Source: Elysia chlorotica
Taxonomy: Eukaryota; Mollusca; Gastropoda; Plakobranchidae
Assembly: GCA_003991915.1 (NCBI GenBank)
Contig: RQTK01000226.1
Span: 119,690 to 183,689, forward strand
Direction of reading: 5' to 3'
DNA: 64,000 nt
Shown: positions 1 through 21,198 of the stretch, piece by piece
Numbering within the stretch: position 1 is the first letter of the stretch
Layout of the letters: every line of letters starts with the position of its first letter
Notes under the pieces: generated by a model
Told to the model about the DNA's origin: nothing
Databases searched by the model: none
Seen by the model: the letters and a program-made list of their open reading frames with translations, nothing else
Made by a program: the position numbers and the translations under genes

Positions 1-2181
1 TTCATGCTATACATTGACATATTCTTGAAAATGATATATACACTGCACACACAAAAAGCATAAATCTTAAGAGTTTGAAGCTTAGAGCCATGTGCAAATG
101 CCCATGTCCCGGCAACGTCTTTATCCATTACATCATTTCCATCCTATTGAGTTTTGTAACTCGTTCTGTTGTCTGTCAGACTTTCATTTTTACAGTGTAT
201 GACCAATAACACGCTCAATAGTTCTAAGTCTCATATGTTAATTTTTCTGTCGATGCGTTATTAAAAGTAATAGAGCATCTTTAACGATGGGAGGAGAATG
301 TCTGTTATGTACTAGACTGGTTCCTGTAAATCTTGTACTATGATACGTTGCCATATTGATGGTACATGTATTTTTTTAATAATTGGTTCTGTAGAAATTA
401 CCTTTACAGATAGCAAAAGCTATATGTTTATATATTGCTATGCCGATTTTTATTTTCTTTTAAGTTACAATTTATAGAAATGTGACTTGTGAGTATCAAC
501 GTTTATAAAAAAGGTGGAGACATAAAAGCTAATTATAATATGTAGCTATGTTGATGTTTTGATTATTACAACTTTTGTTCTAGATGACTGTGTCTTTTTG
601 TCAGAAGCCATGATTTACTGAATCCTTATTTCTATTCTATTACTATTTTACTTTCTCTACCATATCAACCTCTTTTAAATGAGGCTGTGGCACTATTGAT
701 ATATATACAACCCTTGTTTCTAAATCAAGTATAAATAGATGTGTGAATTGAGTCAATGAAAATTTTGTTAATTTTTTAACTTAAGGACTATCAGTTTGAG
801 ATTGTTTGTATACTAGATCTTCATTACACACAAGTATAAAAAAAATGTGAAAATGCTTTGATTTGTTGTAGTGTTACTCTTGGTCAGAGTAAATCAGTCA
901 CATGATTTTTTTCTGGAAGTGGAAAAACAGCCTTTCTAGAATGTTTTATGAAATTAAATATTTTTGCAGTTTCTCAGACAGTATAAATGTTGTAAAAAGT
1001 TGAGGTTTGAATTTTTTTTTTAATTGGAAGGGAATTATTCTATTATTTACTATATCAACTCCTTTTAACAGGAAAAAGTGTCCATTTCCCAATAATTAGT
1101 AAGACAACTCCAAACATTTCCTGCATTTTTTATCACTAGCATTTTAATAAGAGTATCAATGGAAAGATCAAATAATGTAGTTATAATTGTAGAATTTATT
1201 GCTGATTTGCCCTTCATCTTGACTGATTGCATCTTGCAAAACAATTAGCTGTACATGTGTCATGAACAGGTGCATTTATTTGCAAAAAATGGCCTTTTTG
1301 GAGTTTTTTATGAATCAATTTAACTTTCATAGCCTTTTCAAAGCATTCCATGCTGTCATATGATCTACTCTGTAGTTACAACTTAGGGTCAGGTTGTGCT
1401 CGACTAGGCTACATTACAACTCAAAGTGCTCTTATCTTGTATCTCATTTCATATCTTATATCTATCACAGACTTCCTAGTTCCATGCAGATAATGGCTCA
1501 GTCACACTCAATAAAGAGTAAACATGAATAAATCAATCAAATGATTTTGTTTGTTTAATTGTTACACCATGAATGATGAAAATTAGGGCATGGGTAGAAA
1601 CCAGCAAGAATGTTGTACTGGTGCTTACATCTGAATTTGGCAAAACCAGATACGACATGTAGCCCAGAGGTGGTTGCAACAGGTGTACATTTCTGATCAA
1701 TAAAGGAATAATAATATCCTCATCTGGCATGGAGCAGCGCTACCTACAGATGAAAATATTCTCCAGGCACAAATCAACTTACTTTTTCTCGCATGGTGAC
1801 CTGTGAAGATGTGGGTCTTAACTCGAATATTTTACACATGTGGAAGACTGGAGGTGATTTCTACCTTATCCCCGTCCTAAAAAATTTAAAACTTTATCTT
1901 CATAGCATTTGCCAGGATATACTACAAAATAAATTTCTGATGACACAGAACACAATAGCAAATAAAACATGAAGCGGGTGTATTTTTTATTGTCTGATAA
2001 GTGATCACAATAAACATAAAATAAAAATTCAGAGAGTAGAGTACATGTACTTAGGAAGTACTACAGTACTAGACAGTGGGGATTCTAATATTCTGGTAAT
2101 TTTTGTTATAAAATTATTTGTAACATGATGTAGCTGACATATCCTTAAATTTTTCCAAAGCTATAGGCTATGAGCCAGTTC
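1..2181. other. AT-rich non-coding stretch
   Basis: No open frame with recognisable protein content is seen on either strand. A canonical AATAAA lies on the plus strand at 1510-1515 in a TA-rich context, so the first 1.5 kb could be the 3' untranslated region of a plus-strand gene starting left of the window; that is inference only. Confidence 0.3.
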
Positions 2182-2192
2182 GTCTGAATAAG

Positions 2193-2442
2193 TGTTGTTG
2201 GTTAGCGTCCAACGTCAGCACTATATAGGCTATATTGTGGACGTGCCCCAAGACTGTCTGATAAGTTTACATGTTGCCACACAGAGACAGTGCGGGAATA
2301 CCATGACTCTGTCTCAACCGGTCACATTAAGCTGACACCGACCCAATCAGTAGGGGTTGAAGTCGCCAGAGTCGGACTCGAACCACGATCCTCCTGTGTC
2401 AACAGCTGATCTTCTACCCCAGGGCTACTGCGCCTCCAGTCT
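2193..2442 (-). mobile_element. Full-length tRNA-derived SINE with target-site duplication
   Basis: On the minus strand the element begins with a tRNA-like head: an A-box-like stretch near 2417-2428 and an exact B box (GGTTCGAGTCC) at 2374-2384. A ~130-bp body follows, then a 3' tail reading CACAATATAGCC..GTGCTGACGTTGGACG..CAACAACA. The element is flanked by a perfect 11-bp direct repeat, GTCTGAATAAG, at 2182-2192 and 2443-2453, the expected target-site duplication of LINE-mediated insertion. Its tail and body recur at 17.3, 20.3 and 59.7 kb, so it defines a dispersed family. The intact duplication marks a fairly recent insertion. Confidence 0.85.
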
Positions 2443-2453
2443 GTCTGAATAAG

Positions 2454-5400
2454 AAAAACCCTTTACAAAACTTTAAGAGTTGTCCGCAAGAGCTTTGATT
2501 GCTCATGAAGAAAGGTGATTGGATTTCTATGACATACACCAGGTTTGTAGAATGCATCATGAAACATTCCCTTAAAGTTCAAGCCAGAACAATTTTACTT
2601 CCTGAAATCTAAAATTTTTGTTTTTTGTTTGAGTCAAGTGCAGCAATCTCATCAGATTAGTGCACATAAAGAGACATTCAAAATTCAATGTAAATAAATG
2701 GAAAACTGTGGAGTTCATGTCAAACATTCAAGCACAGGACCAAAAATGGATGCTGCACACATTGATCCAGCGTAACGCTGATATTCTTGTTCTGTGGATG
2801 GTTATGCTACACACATTACTGTCTACATTTGGACACATTCAACAACACCCAACTAAAATTGAAGAGACCAAAAGACAAATTGTATTTCTAAACTATTTCT
2901 GCAACACTCAACTAGTTAGAGACACCAAAACATAATGAAATTATATTTCTAGACAATATTTACACGCAGAACTGACACTAAACCACATTGTATCTAAAAC
3001 AAAAAACACTCAGAAAAGAAGCAAAAGACAGTCACAAAGGATAAGTTAGAATCTCAGATATTACAATAGTGTATATATAAAATCGCATAAAGTTAAAAAA
3101 AAATCTTTACCTTTTATAGTTACTATACATATATTTAAAACTTTGGTAACAGTCTCCATTTATAATTTACTATGTATATATAGTCATCAGAATCTCAATT
3201 GATAACAATTATACTTGTGACTAGCAAAAGATAAAAAAAATGACCCCGAAAAAAAACCTGTACAAATATTGTTTTGTCAGTATCACGTCAGTTGAAGCAA
3301 TGGACGGTAAATACAATGAGACATTGGAGAGCACTGAGGGGCTAGTCTTGTCAACCATGCTCAAAGTCAAATTCTTATAATAACTTAAAGTTTATGCAGC
3401 ATTAAGTATTACATTCCATTCATTCTTCTACGAGATTTGCTCCTTGTTGGTACCTCAGTTAAGTCATATCTTACCTCTAAAATACAATAAATATTAAGTG
3501 TTTTAGAAATGAGATAGGGCTCAATAAAACTAAAGTGACAATTTGCCGAGTTTCGGAAAGCCATCACACTATTTTCAATGGCAATAGCCGATTCATTGTT
3601 TGAAATCTGGCTCTTTAACCATTTGAGTGCTCAGGTATATTTTTAGAAATGATGTACCCATAGGGCATAACATAATTAACAGTCAATGAATTTGACATAT
3701 CTTTTTAGTTAAACTTTCATGAATTATGTTCTGAAAGTGGCAGAGTCGAAGATGATTTGAACCAGTGAATGAAAATGGACAACCATTCAGTATTCATGGT
3801 AATTAAAATTTTGTATTATTGCCTCCAAAATAGAGGTCGAATTAAACACCCACACACTCAAGTGGATGAAGTATAACATAACCAGTAATAAATATCCAAA
3901 CCAAAACACGTTGCATAAAAATCATCAGATCTCCTCATCCTACTTAAAAAGCTGTACACAGTGGAACTTTTTCTCTCTTTTCTCTCTAACAACTCAAGTA
4001 CACATGTCTCATAGTTGGTCCTTCTCGACCCATAATAATCAGCCGACTAAAAAACACCCCATACATTACCCGGAATTAACAAATCATGAGACACCAGTCC
4101 ATTCTCACGCCTATGCCAGACTACTATGTCTATTTGTTGCTTTTTCACATTCACATTTTCAACAAAACAATCATACAACTTATAATAGCTATGATCTGGT
4201 TAAGGCTCTAGCTACACTAAACTGGGCCAAGAGTGGGTTGTCATTCACAGATGACAAAGTATGCGGTCTTGGTATAAACAACCCAAGCAACACAAATGCT
4301 GATCGAAGCAAGTGATACCAGGATCAAGGTCGACGGTCAGGGGTGAACCGCTCTTCGCATATATAGTCTATATAGCTAGTCGGACTTGACCAGCTATCTA
4401 GGTCAAAGCGTGCCAAGTGGTTACCCGCATAGCTAAATTCTCAAATATTTCAAAAACTAAGCTTATTTCAAAAATTATTTTTTTGGTGACCTTATTTTAT
4501 TATTATCTGAGACTAAATATACAACTTGTGTCTATACTTATAAAGGCATTCCAGAGAAAAGAGTGTTTAAAGTTTTGAATCGAGAGCCGGAAAACAATGG
4601 CGGGCGTCCAACACAGACCATCACAGATCAAATTTTGCCTCCCTATTGCCAAACACAGATTGTGGGCCCGTCATCGGAAGCTGTTATCCGTCGTGCGACA
4701 TCCTGTGTATCTCGAGGAACGAAAAACCACTCAAAATGGATCTCTGCATATTGTCTGTGTCTGACTGGGATGGATGTATGAGTTGGTTTAGTTGCTCCCT
4801 AACAATTTATCAAACATGCATTTCACACTGGTCAACTTCATACTTTTGAGATGTGAATCAATATATTATAATTATCTAGATGGCACCAATCTTGACACTA
4901 AATATCTTCAGCTATTCAGATATATTTATTTACCGATGATGATTGCACAAATGCAATATAAAAAACACTGATCATTATGATTAAAAACAGTCATTTTGCC
5001 CAACAGAAGTCTCGCATAGTATCAAAGTCTAATAAAACGACTAGATACATACATTCATGTAAAATATATTATAGTTTGCATTTAAGTGACAGGTTGCTCA
5101 TTGGAAAATAAACTAATTCAGTTTTAAGCACATATACATTACAACATTGACATTGTGAGTTCAAAATAGTTTAAAGTCTGTATCTCAAATTACAGAGCAC
5201 CTTGGAATCTCACTATGAGATGAAAGCACAGTCCAGAGTACAACTAGGCGTTGTATAGATTTACACAAAACCTGTGGCTTTAAATACATTATTCAAATAA
5301 AACAAGTTATTGATCCTTCAGTAAATTCTTGAACACCTGGCCATTTCTTTACTTTCTGTGCTATTGCTGCGACATACCGGGTAGTTGATGACCTAACTAA

Positions 5401-6508
5401 GAAGAAACACATTTTACAAAGACAATAATAAGTAAAATAAAGCCGCATGGTGTTTTTACTGTGATCCCAGGAATAGAAACATGAAATGCAACCTTTTCAC
5501 TTGGCAACCCAACTACAACCACTTCATAGAGAATTTGGGATAACATTCTCTTCATTACAAATTAGTGATGCCAACAAGATCATTTTTTTTTACTGAACTT
5601 TTTCACGAACTGGTACAGCGGTGTACCAGATTAGGAATCTCAAAACACACATCAATTAATGTTAGCGTTATATTAAAGCAATATAAGAATGATGTGCTTC
5701 GTAATCAAAGAACCATAGTTGACTCTACTGACTAGTTTTGCATGTGAAGCAGTAAGCCACACTATCTTAACTTACGGTAGTCTGACCATTGCCAATTTTC
5801 ACTCCTTAATCAATTTCTTTATTGTCCAGTGGCCCAACTCCATCAACAAATTCCACCATGGACCAAATTTTATTCCTAGATCTAGATTTTATTTCTAATC
5901 AATAGGTATAAATCACGAGAAGTCTAGTCTATTTCTAGATACTCCTCATACTACTTTAAACCTAGTACATGTATATGCAGAGGCACTTTGAATCACACAA
6001 AAAAAACCAACCTAACTGAGGTCTTTGATTGAGATTAGTTTTCACATAAATTCGATATTCCAAACTCAAATGGCTGGATGTTGATACCTTGCAAGTGAAT
6101 AACGCATGCTCAGTGATGTTCATTCTTTTTCTGTTCGCTTATTCCATTAAATTGTTTTTCCCGTTTCTGTATTTCAATGAGATTGACAGGCAACTTTGGC
6201 AGAACTTGACAGAACTCGGACCGGTGATTTTTTTTTTTTTACGGACATTGCTGAGCTTTTTTTTTTTTTTACAGAATTCCGTAAGTTTATAGAAGATTAG
6301 CATAAATGACAAATTCACTGCCATTATAAATCAAAGCAAAGCCCTTTTCATCTCATCAATATTTGTCACAATATAAATTTTCTGAAAATTTTGATTAGGA
6401 AAGTTTTTAAAAAATGGTTATAAAACAACTTTGACAACTGGTGGACGTAAAACAGCTGAGATTTGTGATTTCCACCATCCACCGACTGCTGTGAGATTCT
6501 GCTCATTC
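2454..6508. other. Non-coding stretch downstream of TIGAR
   Basis: This AT-rich sequence contains only short chance frames without family resemblance. Part of it is probably the 3' untranslated region of the minus-strand TIGAR gene. A segment at about 5567-5640 (GATGCCAACAAGATC followed by a T run and ACTGAACTTTTTC) resembles the start of the inverted-repeat element at 46301-46474. Two oligo-T runs lie at 6227-6240 and 6258-6270. Confidence 0.35.
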
Positions 6509-13930
<7,422 letters not shown>

Positions 13931-14846
13931 CGATGATGTCTGTTTCAGTCTTTGTCACTTTGTGTAACTGACACTGGCAAGATGTTTTTAACACTGCCCT
14001 CCTCAAGGATAATAACATTAGTCTAAAAATAGGCACGGACTGTTGAGGAAATTTCCGTTATACGAAGGTCAAGGGCTTACGCATAATCTGTTTCTCATTT
14101 TTTACGGAGTACATGTATCACTATAAATGAGACAAAAGTACAAAACTTTTATTAAAACGTTATAAGCTTTATCAATTTAATGCCTATAGAGGCCACGCGA
14201 ATTTTGTTTGACTTTGTTATCTTTTTATAGACACAAGATAAGAGCCATAATGTAGAACTACTAACGGGAAACTAAATAATGAGAACCTAATACTAATAGT
14301 GGGCTACAGCGTAGGCCCAGACGAGACAGAGGTGAATTCACCTACTTTATTTGCCAATCCTTTGTCAGAGCAAAGAACAAACATTGTGAAATAAGGTCAA
14401 GCACTTACCACTGACCAAGTGACCAGCTGCAAAGTTTAGTGTTCGGGTTTTTTTCAGACCTAATTTTAAACACGCGGGAGAAAAACAGCATAAAATTTTG
14501 TGTCGGCCTCTAACAGACAAGAAAGACTTTCATCTTAGAAATAAAGATACAAAAAGGAGTCCATTTCAAAATCTAGATCTAGATCTAGATCTAGGTTAGG
14601 CTATAGTTTGACACATTGAGATTGTCAACTGACAGTATGACTAAATCTGTTTTTCTTTTGTTTTCCACTTCAAACAGAAAAGTAATGACCCCATAAGAGA
14701 AAATTGATTTCCTTCCCCGAAAAAAAAGTAGGCCCCCATTGTTCTCAATACGGATATTATGAGATCAAGATAATTATTTAGACAGGTGAAATGTTGGGCT
14801 TCAACGGCTAAATAATAGGCTAATAATAATAATAATAATTAAAAAA

Positions 14847-15010
14847 AGAAGAAGAAGAAGAAGAAGAAGAAGAAGAAGAAGAAGAAGAAGAAGAAGAAGA
14901 AGAAGAAGAAGAAGAAGAAGAAGAAGAAGAAGAAGAAGAAGAAGAAGAAGAAGAAGAAGAAGAAGAAGAAGAAGAAGAAGAAGAAGAAGAAGAAGAAGAA
15001 GAAGAAGAAG
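14847..15010. repeat. Long (AAG)n microsatellite
   Basis: About 55 uninterrupted AAG/GAA triplets follow a short (TAA)n run. It is a 160-bp homopurine strand. The repeat abuts a repeat-tail motif (AGTT..GAAACTCTCC..GAGAG) also found at 51.8 kb, which suggests it grew from the tail of a minus-strand retroposon. Confidence 0.95.
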
Positions 15011-15110
15011 ACTTAATATAAAAAAAAATCGCTATTAATTTTTAAAAGTTGATGAAACTCTCCAGAGAGCACCCGTGTCATTAATTTCCTGTTATTTATC
15101 TATTGTGCTA
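15011..15110 (-). mobile_element. Retroposon 3'-end fragment (GAGAGTTTC type), copy 1
   Basis: The TTTTTAAAAGTTGATGAAAC TCTCC..GAGAGCAC..GTGTCATTAA block matches 51790-51850 (AAAGTTAAGGAAACTCTCCC..GAGAGTGCC..GTGCCATTA). Both copies sit beside AAT/AAG microsatellites on the same side, as expected for the 3' end of a minus-strand element. Confidence 0.5.
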
Positions 15111-15329
15111 AACTCTGACAGAATCAGCAGTAGTTCCTCCCTCCGTGCACTAGCCTACTGTAAATCACAAACTGGTCACTGGTCTTGAACACGGCTAAAA
15201 ATATGCATAGACTTGATGACACCGCCTGCTGTTATATTAATTTTTGTGTAGATTCAATTGTGCCTAACAAATCAAGAAAGATAATTATATCCCAATTACA
15301 AAGCTAGGGTAACACGTGAAATCATAATT

Positions 15330-17080
<1,751 letters not shown>

Positions 17081-17305
17081 ATAAAGTTAAACGACTTTTT
17101 CTGATAATTAGTAGCCTACATGGGTTATCATTGTGCAATATGAATTATCCTTTAAAAGTTTTTTGCTTATATGGGCAGGATACAAATTTAAAAAAGTACC
17201 GTATGTATTAAAAAAAATGACATGCCCTAAAACATACAAAAAATACATCTAGTGTATGTTTTGTATGTTTTAGAGTATGCCATTTTCAATTTTCTTCGAT
17301 GGGGA

Positions 17306-17440
17306 GTTGAGTTAGATTTTAACGTCCAACATCAGCACTATATAGGCTATATTGTGGGCAAGCCCCAAGACTGACGTCTGACAATTAATTTTTTTATGTG
17401 CTGTCACACACGAGACAGGGCGGGGATGACATGGGATTAA
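17306..17440 (-). mobile_element. SINE copy, 3' part only
   Basis: The plus strand reads AACGTCCAACATCAGCAC, then TATATAGGCTATATTGTGG, CCCCAAGACTG and the ACAGGGCGGGGATGACATG block, colinear with the intact copy at 2193-2442. The tRNA-like head is missing, so it is 5'-truncated. Confidence 0.75.
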
Positions 17441-18399
17441 TAAAAACCATCTTATCTCCAGTTTGCGCACCTTGAAAGTCCTTAGACATTGGATTATATC
17501 ATATTACATTATGAGGAGCTATGCTTTAAGCATTTTATCCACTGGTAAGAGCTACTAAATTATTTTTCAAACTTGCACTTAGTATAACTTAGTATCTAAA
17601 TTTCCGCCTGTCCTCTTTTGCCGATAAAGAATAATAAATCTACAAACCAACTACCGTATCATTGGCCCAAACGCTAACTCTTCCCACGGATATCATGTTG
17701 CTATTTTGATGAAACACACTTCACCTTCAAATCCATCTGCTGTATGGCAGGAGTTTAAACATGCACTCAGTGAAAAAGTTTACATCATTTTAATGTTAAA
17801 CACGGGAAGTAGCATACAACATAAGCCTGATGAATTTAATTTATGTGGAATGCCACAGCCTGATTGACTTTTTATTGAAAGGATTGGCATAAACAGAAGG
17901 GAGGTCAGGTATGATACAACAGAACATCAGACACAAACGAAAAGATGTAGCTTCTGATGCAAGAAGATGCCTATGTTTACACAAAGTAGAATGAAATGGT
18001 GGAACTGAATCAAGGAGGTTTTTTTTTTTTGGATGCCCATGGTAGAACCTTTTTATTTATTTAAAAAACAACAACAAAAAACCACAAAAAAACAACAACA
18101 AACAAATAAAACAACTGTACTTGCTGCATCATTGAGAGGCCGAAGGAAAGTTGCAATTGCTACAGCCAATACTACTACCAGGGGGGTGCACTCTCCACAG
18201 TGCATTCAAAGTGCCCATCAATATTGTACGAAGTGATACTCTTACATACCCTGTTAAAAAAATCGTGTATTTTGAACGTCTTGGAACTGGGGTTGGGAGG
18301 CATGGTTGGTATGTACTCATGTTCATTTTTGTTTGTTTTGTTCTTGTTTCATTACTATCCATTCGTCAAAAAACGGCGTCCGGAAATAGGTTGTAGACA

Positions 18400-19030
18400 T
18401 TTCGATCCCCAAATTTAACGAACGCCACTCTGCACGTGGGTATAATCAACGAAAAGTTAAGTTTTCCTCTTCTTATTTCACTGTCCACGACATAGCCCTG
18501 ATGGTGACCAACCAACAAACCAACCGACTAACTAAGAAAGCAGTTTATTTCTCTCCGAGTCAGAGCACACGAAAAGAACGTCCCAGCCAACGCGTCTGAG
18601 ACGGAAAAGAAGTCTAACAACGCGGTCTCTGAATAAGAGAGAGGGAGGGTAGGCTACACATGCATTGGTTTTTGCATTGATATACACTGTACTAGGCCAG
18701 GTGAATGTCTGCCATTTTACCATCTAATCGCGTGTTCAAGTTAGAACCTGCAGGATGCAACTAGTGAGCAATGGTTCTAGCTCTGTAGGAGATGGTGAGC
18801 AATGTGTGAACGACACACGGTGAGCAAGTGTTTGACCTGGATCTGGCAGTAGCTCCGCGTGTAGACTGTAGAGAGGGGTAAAGTTTAGGGGAGTTGCAAA
18901 GAGATGCTCTATGAATATAACCTGACCTCGCTGTCGGCACATGGGGAGTTGTAACATAGAGGAACATGGTTGTAACCAGCAGCTCTTGGGCTGTAAAATG
19001 TGCATCTCCTTGGGATGATGATTCGAGAAG
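18400..19030 (+). other. Candidate 5' non-coding exon ahead of the glycosyltransferase
   Basis: A less AT-rich segment ends with GAGAAG|GTGAGT at 19030/19031, a strong donor on the plus strand, 2 kb upstream of the glycosyltransferase start exon. No coding frame is convincing. This is inference from the donor alone; transcript data would decide it. Confidence 0.25.
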
Positions 19031-19059
19031 GTGAGTGAATGTCAGGTTCCTAATCCTAC

Positions 19060-19067
19060 AGAGAGAA

Positions 19068-19100
<33 letters not shown>
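19060..19100. repeat. (GA)n microsatellite
   Basis: A short AG dinucleotide tract. Confidence 0.9.
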
Positions 19101-19102
<2 letters not shown>

Positions 19103-19729
19103 TGTACAGTGTATGGAAACAAAAGTTCATTATGACACAATTACAATGGTGATTGGTTACACCTACCTTGAAATGTCGTAGGTCCCAGTTCTGAACGTGT
19201 AGATTGGGCCTTTTATAAATTTTAGACCTTCACAAAGTGAGACCATCATAATTGAAAAATGGTGCAGGCTCATGTTCCAAGCACATAATGCTATATTGCT
19301 TGTCCAGGTAAGAAGTCGACATAGAATTTGAAGCCTCTATGAAAAATTCACAATTTCAGGTAGACCTGGATCTAGACTATTTGATTCTAGTATTAATATC
19401 TGTCGTATTTTGCATTGATTATATTTGCAGTGATAATTAACTTATATGTAATTCTGCATTTACTCCCCTCTTGCGAAAAAGGGCACACAAAAATAAATAA
19501 AGTTCTAAAAAATACTCAAGAAAACGGCAAAACACACAATGACAGCTGTTATAGAGCGTATGATCATTGTTATGATAGTTGGTAATAACGATTATTAAGG
19601 ATACGGACTCAAACGATGATGATGGTAATTATCGTGATGTCCGCTGCATAGTAAAAACAGTGTAGTATGTTACCTTGTTACTATTGTTTCTAAGATTAAT
19701 AAACGAAAATGAAACCAACTTGCGTCACG

Positions 19730-19730
19730 T

Positions 19731-19804
<74 letters not shown>

Positions 19805-19815
19805 AAGAAGAAGAA
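19730..19815. repeat. (AAT)n-(AAG)n compound microsatellite
   Basis: A TAA run of about 15 copies passes directly into about 13 AAG triplets. Confidence 0.95.
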
Positions 19816-20267
19816 ATAATAAAAATAACTAACATAAAACAGCTGACACCAGAATGTAAATATAGTGAAATGTAGCTCTTATTGCTGGAACACAATGTGA
19901 ATGAATACAGTTATGTCAACAAAAAATAAAACAAAACAAACTTGTATTCCACAATGCTGGACATTAAATTAATGTCTACATGTAAAAAGTAACTCATTTG
20001 GGTAGGGCAATCAACAAAAACATGATGTAACCAGTAATGGAAAGTCAAATTTCTTTAGAGATTTCTTGCAATTTGGTGTCAGGTGTATCACAGAAAAATA
20101 ACAGTTCTATGTGGAAATAAAATTTAAAGTTTGGGCAAACTCAGTATGATTCATTCAGCAAAAAAAGAGAGTTTTCAAATCACAGTTGCCCCACAGATCT
20201 TTTTTCAAAATTATTTTTCAGATCTATTTATGAAGAATATTCCTGAACCCTGAAATCCAAGTAATGA

Positions 20268-20470
20268 GTTTGTTGCTTAATGACCAACGCCAGCACTATA
20301 TAGGCTATATTGTGGACGGAAACCGAGACTTCCATCTGACAATTGAATGTGCTGGGAGACCTGGACTCCTGCTCCAGCTGGTCACATTATACTGATACTG
20401 ACCCAACCAGAAGGGGGCGAAATATGACAGACTTATTTGCTGTTCAAGGGTATTGAACCGCAGACTTTTC
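20268..20470 (-). mobile_element. SINE copy, diverged
   Basis: The blocks CCAACGCCAGCAC, TATATAGGCTATATTGTGGA, CTGACAATTGAATGTGCTG, AGCTGGTCACATTATACTGA and ACTGACCCAACCAG follow the order of the element at 2193-2442. The tRNA-like end is degraded (ATTGAACCGCAGAC in place of the B box). Confidence 0.75.
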
Positions 20471-21008
20471 AATAGGGTGAACAACACTCTAATAATGCAC
20501 AGGTCAGAACTTAAAATTTCGGATGGAATATTAAAATATCATTAATAAAAAAGTTATAATATTAAATAGAAATTTTGAATGAAGTTCTACATCTAGCAGA
20601 AGACTATATTTTTGTATAGCTTATTATCAATTAGATGGCAACCAATGCAGTTTAAAATTTTGTTGCAAAGCCTTCCTCAGATTGAGATGCTTGGCTGAAG
20701 TGCCAGAGTCTGAACAGATAATTGACACTGATAGAATTGATTCCCAATCATCGGCCTCACATGAATTGTGAAGATGTACAAACTAACATGAAGAACTGTG
20801 CTCTTGTCCAACTAAGAGTAAGAAGCACAAACAAATTGGAAGAGGGTACCTCAGCAGCAAGCTCTTCAAATGACTGAAAACGTAACAGCTAGCGAGTTTG
20901 GGGTAGGTAATTCATGTTTTTTATTTTAATGTTACCATTACTGATGTTGCTGGTAAATCCAAGCCGAATTTTCTTTGTGGATGAATAAATGTATCTTATT
21001 TTAACAAA

Positions 21009-21198
21009 ATGAAAACCCAGATGACAAGAATGGGGACTTGCAGAAAGATTGTCTCACTGATGCACTGTGGGTGCAGGACCGTGACTACCTGTCGGCGACG
21101 CCAGCCACTGTGTCTGCTGCTTCTCCTAATGACAGTCGTCTCTCTTGGCACTCTGGCTGTACGCCTGCTTATGATCTCAGCGCCACTATCCCTGACAA
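21009..21198 (+). CDS. bre-4-like: Glycosyltransferase exon 1 (signal anchor)
   Basis: It encodes 63 residues: a short basic, cysteine-containing cytosolic tail, CRRRQP, then the Leu-rich anchor LCLLLLLMTVVSLGTLAVRL. The donor is ACAA|GTAAGG. The ATG at 21009 is preceded by an A/T-rich leader and is the first in the frame; nearby in-frame ATGs at codons 5 and 8 are alternatives. Confidence 0.85.

Noticed and set aside
2374-2442. tRNA gene
   Set aside because: The exact B box and A-box-like stretch belong to a SINE head: the cloverleaf is degenerate, and the body, tail and target duplication define a retroposon.
3866-4315. 149-aa plus-strand frame
   Set aside because: It has AT-driven Asn/Thr/His composition with no family pattern or splice context; likely chance.
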